Shown in pieces: positions 15,049-16,257 of a stretch of DNA of 16,257 nucleotides (position 1 is its first letter; each line of letters begins with the position of its first letter). This stretch comes from Gammaproteobacteria bacterium (GTDB taxonomy: Bacteria > Pseudomonadota > Gammaproteobacteria > Steroidobacterales > Rariloculaceae): assembly GCA_004357505.1 (NCBI GenBank), contig SMWC01000018.1:1-16257 (forward strand). The letters are read 5' to 3'. The notes under the pieces were generated by a model, which saw only the letters and a program-made list of their open reading frames with translations, made no database searches and was not told the DNA's origin. The translations under genes were made by a program, and so were the position numbers.

Positions 15049-16257
15049 ATGAAGTCCGTGTATTTTGTGCTCGCCAGCGGGGCTGCGCTACTTTGTGGCT
15101 GTGATAATCGCTCGCCTGCCACGTCGGAACAGCAGCCCGTCGCTGACACCACACCGCCGGTCATCAGCTACGTCATTTTGAACCGGAATCCCAACCCAAC
15201 CGTTCCGCTGGCTGCACTCTTGAGTCTTTCGACCGATGAGCCAACCGAGATGACGATCAGAATTGACGACGGCGAGCGGGCCTGGAACGCGACGTCAAGC
15301 GATGGCTTCGCGACGGATCACTCGCTGATGGTGCTCGGGATGCGTTTGGGGCGCATGCACCACATCAGCGCCGTCGTCACCGATCGATCCGGTAACGTCA
15401 GCGAAACGCCACCTTTGCCGCTGGAGATGCCGCCTCTTCCTGTGGATCTCACTCTGCCGGAGCTTATCACTTCAAACCCCGAGCTCATGGAGCCGGGCGT
15501 GACGATGTTTAACGTGTTCCAGCTGCCCTCCGGACTCGGCGGACCGGCGGCTCCGACTGCCGTGCTTTATATAGTCGACGAGCGGGGCGAGATCATCTGG
15601 TACTACCGGTCCGAGCTCGAAGTGGGCGACGTGCGCCGTATGAGCAATGGAAACCTGCTCTTCAGTACCGGGGACGCCAGTCTCGGTGTGGAGATCGACA
15701 TGCTCGGCAATGTCGTCCAGCAGTGGCACGCTGTCGGCACCGCAACGGACGTCCCCGAAGGCAGTACACCCGTGGAGATGGGCTCGCTGCACCACGAACT
15801 CGCCGAGATGCCCTCGGGGAACCTGCTCACCTTGAGTTCAGAGTTGCGAGTCGTTCAGGACTTTCCGACGAGTGAATCCGACCCCGATGCACCGCGTGCG
15901 CCTGGATCGGTGATCGGCGACGTCATCGTTGAGTTCTCCCGGGACGGGACGATCGTTCGAGAGTGGAAACTACTGGATATCATGGATCCGTATCGCATCG
16001 GCGTCGATTCACTCGACGGCGGCTACTGGGCCGTTCGCTATGGGCCCCTGATCGAGGACCTGGAGGCGGAACCCATCCGCGACTGGGCCCACGCCAACGC
16101 GCTGATCTACGATCCCAGCGACGACTCCTATATCGTGTCCCTCTACCATCAGGACGCCGTCGTTAAAATCGATCGGGACACGGGCGAACTGCTCTGGATA
16201 CTGGGTGCGCCTGATAACTGGCAGGAGCCCTGGAGCTCGCGTCGTCTGCAACCGGTC
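15049..16257 (+). CDS. Aryl-sulfate sulfotransferase (ASST) family lipoprotein, 3' end cut by the window
   Basis: This frame is open for 403 codons to the window edge. AGGGGG lies 5 nt before the ATG. The signal ends in LCGC with lipidated Cys18, and Asp19 at +2 is the inner-membrane retention residue in enterics. Residues about 36-135 resemble the N-terminal Ig-like domain of ASST, followed by a propeller with blades such as GEIIWYY, LGNVVQQWHA, DGTIVREW and TGELLWILG. His248-His249 (LHHEL) and His348 (DWAHAN) match the catalytic region of E. coli ASST (His252, His356). Eighteen residues after His348, where E. coli has Arg374, there is Tyr366 (SLYHQDAVVKI). The last active-site His (436 in E. 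coli) would lie beyond the window. ASST moves sulfate between phenolic esters. The missing Arg makes activity uncertain. Confidence 0.83.
   Translation, partial: MKSVYFVLASGAALLCGCDNRSPATSEQQPVADTTPPVISYVILNRNPNPTVPLAALLSLSTDEPTEMTIRIDDGERAWNATSSDGFATDHSLMVLGMRLGRMHHISAVVTDRSGNVSETPPLPLEMPPLPVDLTLPELITSNPELMEPGVTMFNVFQLPSGLGGPAAPTAVLYIVDERGEIIWYYRSELEVGDVRRMSNGNLLFSTGDASLGVEIDMLGNVVQQWHAVGTATDVPEGSTPVEMGSLHHELAEMPSGNLLTLSSELRVVQDFPTSESDPDAPRAPGSVIGDVIVEFSRDGTIVREWKLLDIMDPYRIGVDSLDGGYWAVRYGPLIEDLEAEPIRDWAHANALIYDPSDDSYIVSLYHQDAVVKIDRDTGELLWILGAPDNWQEPWSSRRLQPV

Noticed and set aside
1..16257. Mobile element, CRISPR array, tRNA or rRNA gene
   Set aside because: No transposase or integrase frame, regular spaced repeats, target-site duplications or tRNA-like cloverleaf were seen.

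Overview
The window looks like a chromosomal stretch from a Gram-negative bacterium. It encodes two predicted lipoproteins, a TonB-type membrane anchor, a two-gene RND efflux unit and several proteins with Sec signal peptides. Third codon positions are GC-rich, and the gene mix (glutaryl-CoA dehydrogenase, DUF6152 proteins, beta-propellers, aryl-sulfotransferase family) fits an uncultivated marine or soil gammaproteobacterium. That placement is inference. No rRNA, tRNA, CRISPR array, transposase or phage gene was seen.

Layout: (1) 74-1906 (+), a lipoprotein with an Fn3-like domain and seven FG-GAP-type repeats. (2) 1929-3417 (-), a small basic/acidic protein and a glutaryl-CoA dehydrogenase. 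(3) 3600-3935 (+), a short TonB N-terminus-like protein whose stop codon overlaps that of a convergent cupin protein (3932-4462, -). (4) 4661-11031 (+), an apparent four-gene run: RND pump, its membrane-fusion adaptor in reversed order (1-nt overlap), and two tandem DUF6152 paralogues whose mature forms should begin His-His-Ser. (5) 11104-12576 (-), an exported metallo-beta-lactamase-fold hydrolase. (6) 12951-16257 (+), a membrane-anchored propeller that keeps most of the active-site pattern of peptidyl-alpha-hydroxyglycine alpha-amidating lyase (PAL), an anchored Cys-pair protein whose reading frame appears to shift and shift back, and an aryl-sulfate sulfotransferase-family lipoprotein cut by the window end.

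Most products act in the envelope or periplasm, and three are beta-propellers. The enzyme-like proteins show a theme of altered key residues: the cupin has Arg in place of a metal His, the RND pump lacks the second TM4 Asp and the TM10 Lys, the PAL-like protein may have Lys for the catalytic Arg, and the sulfotransferase homologue has Tyr for the active-site Arg.

The best candidates for undescribed biology are the pump-adaptor-DUF6152-DUF6152 block and the PAL-like / Cys-pair / ASST-like block. The clearest sequence anomaly is the locally shifted frame at 14352-14501.
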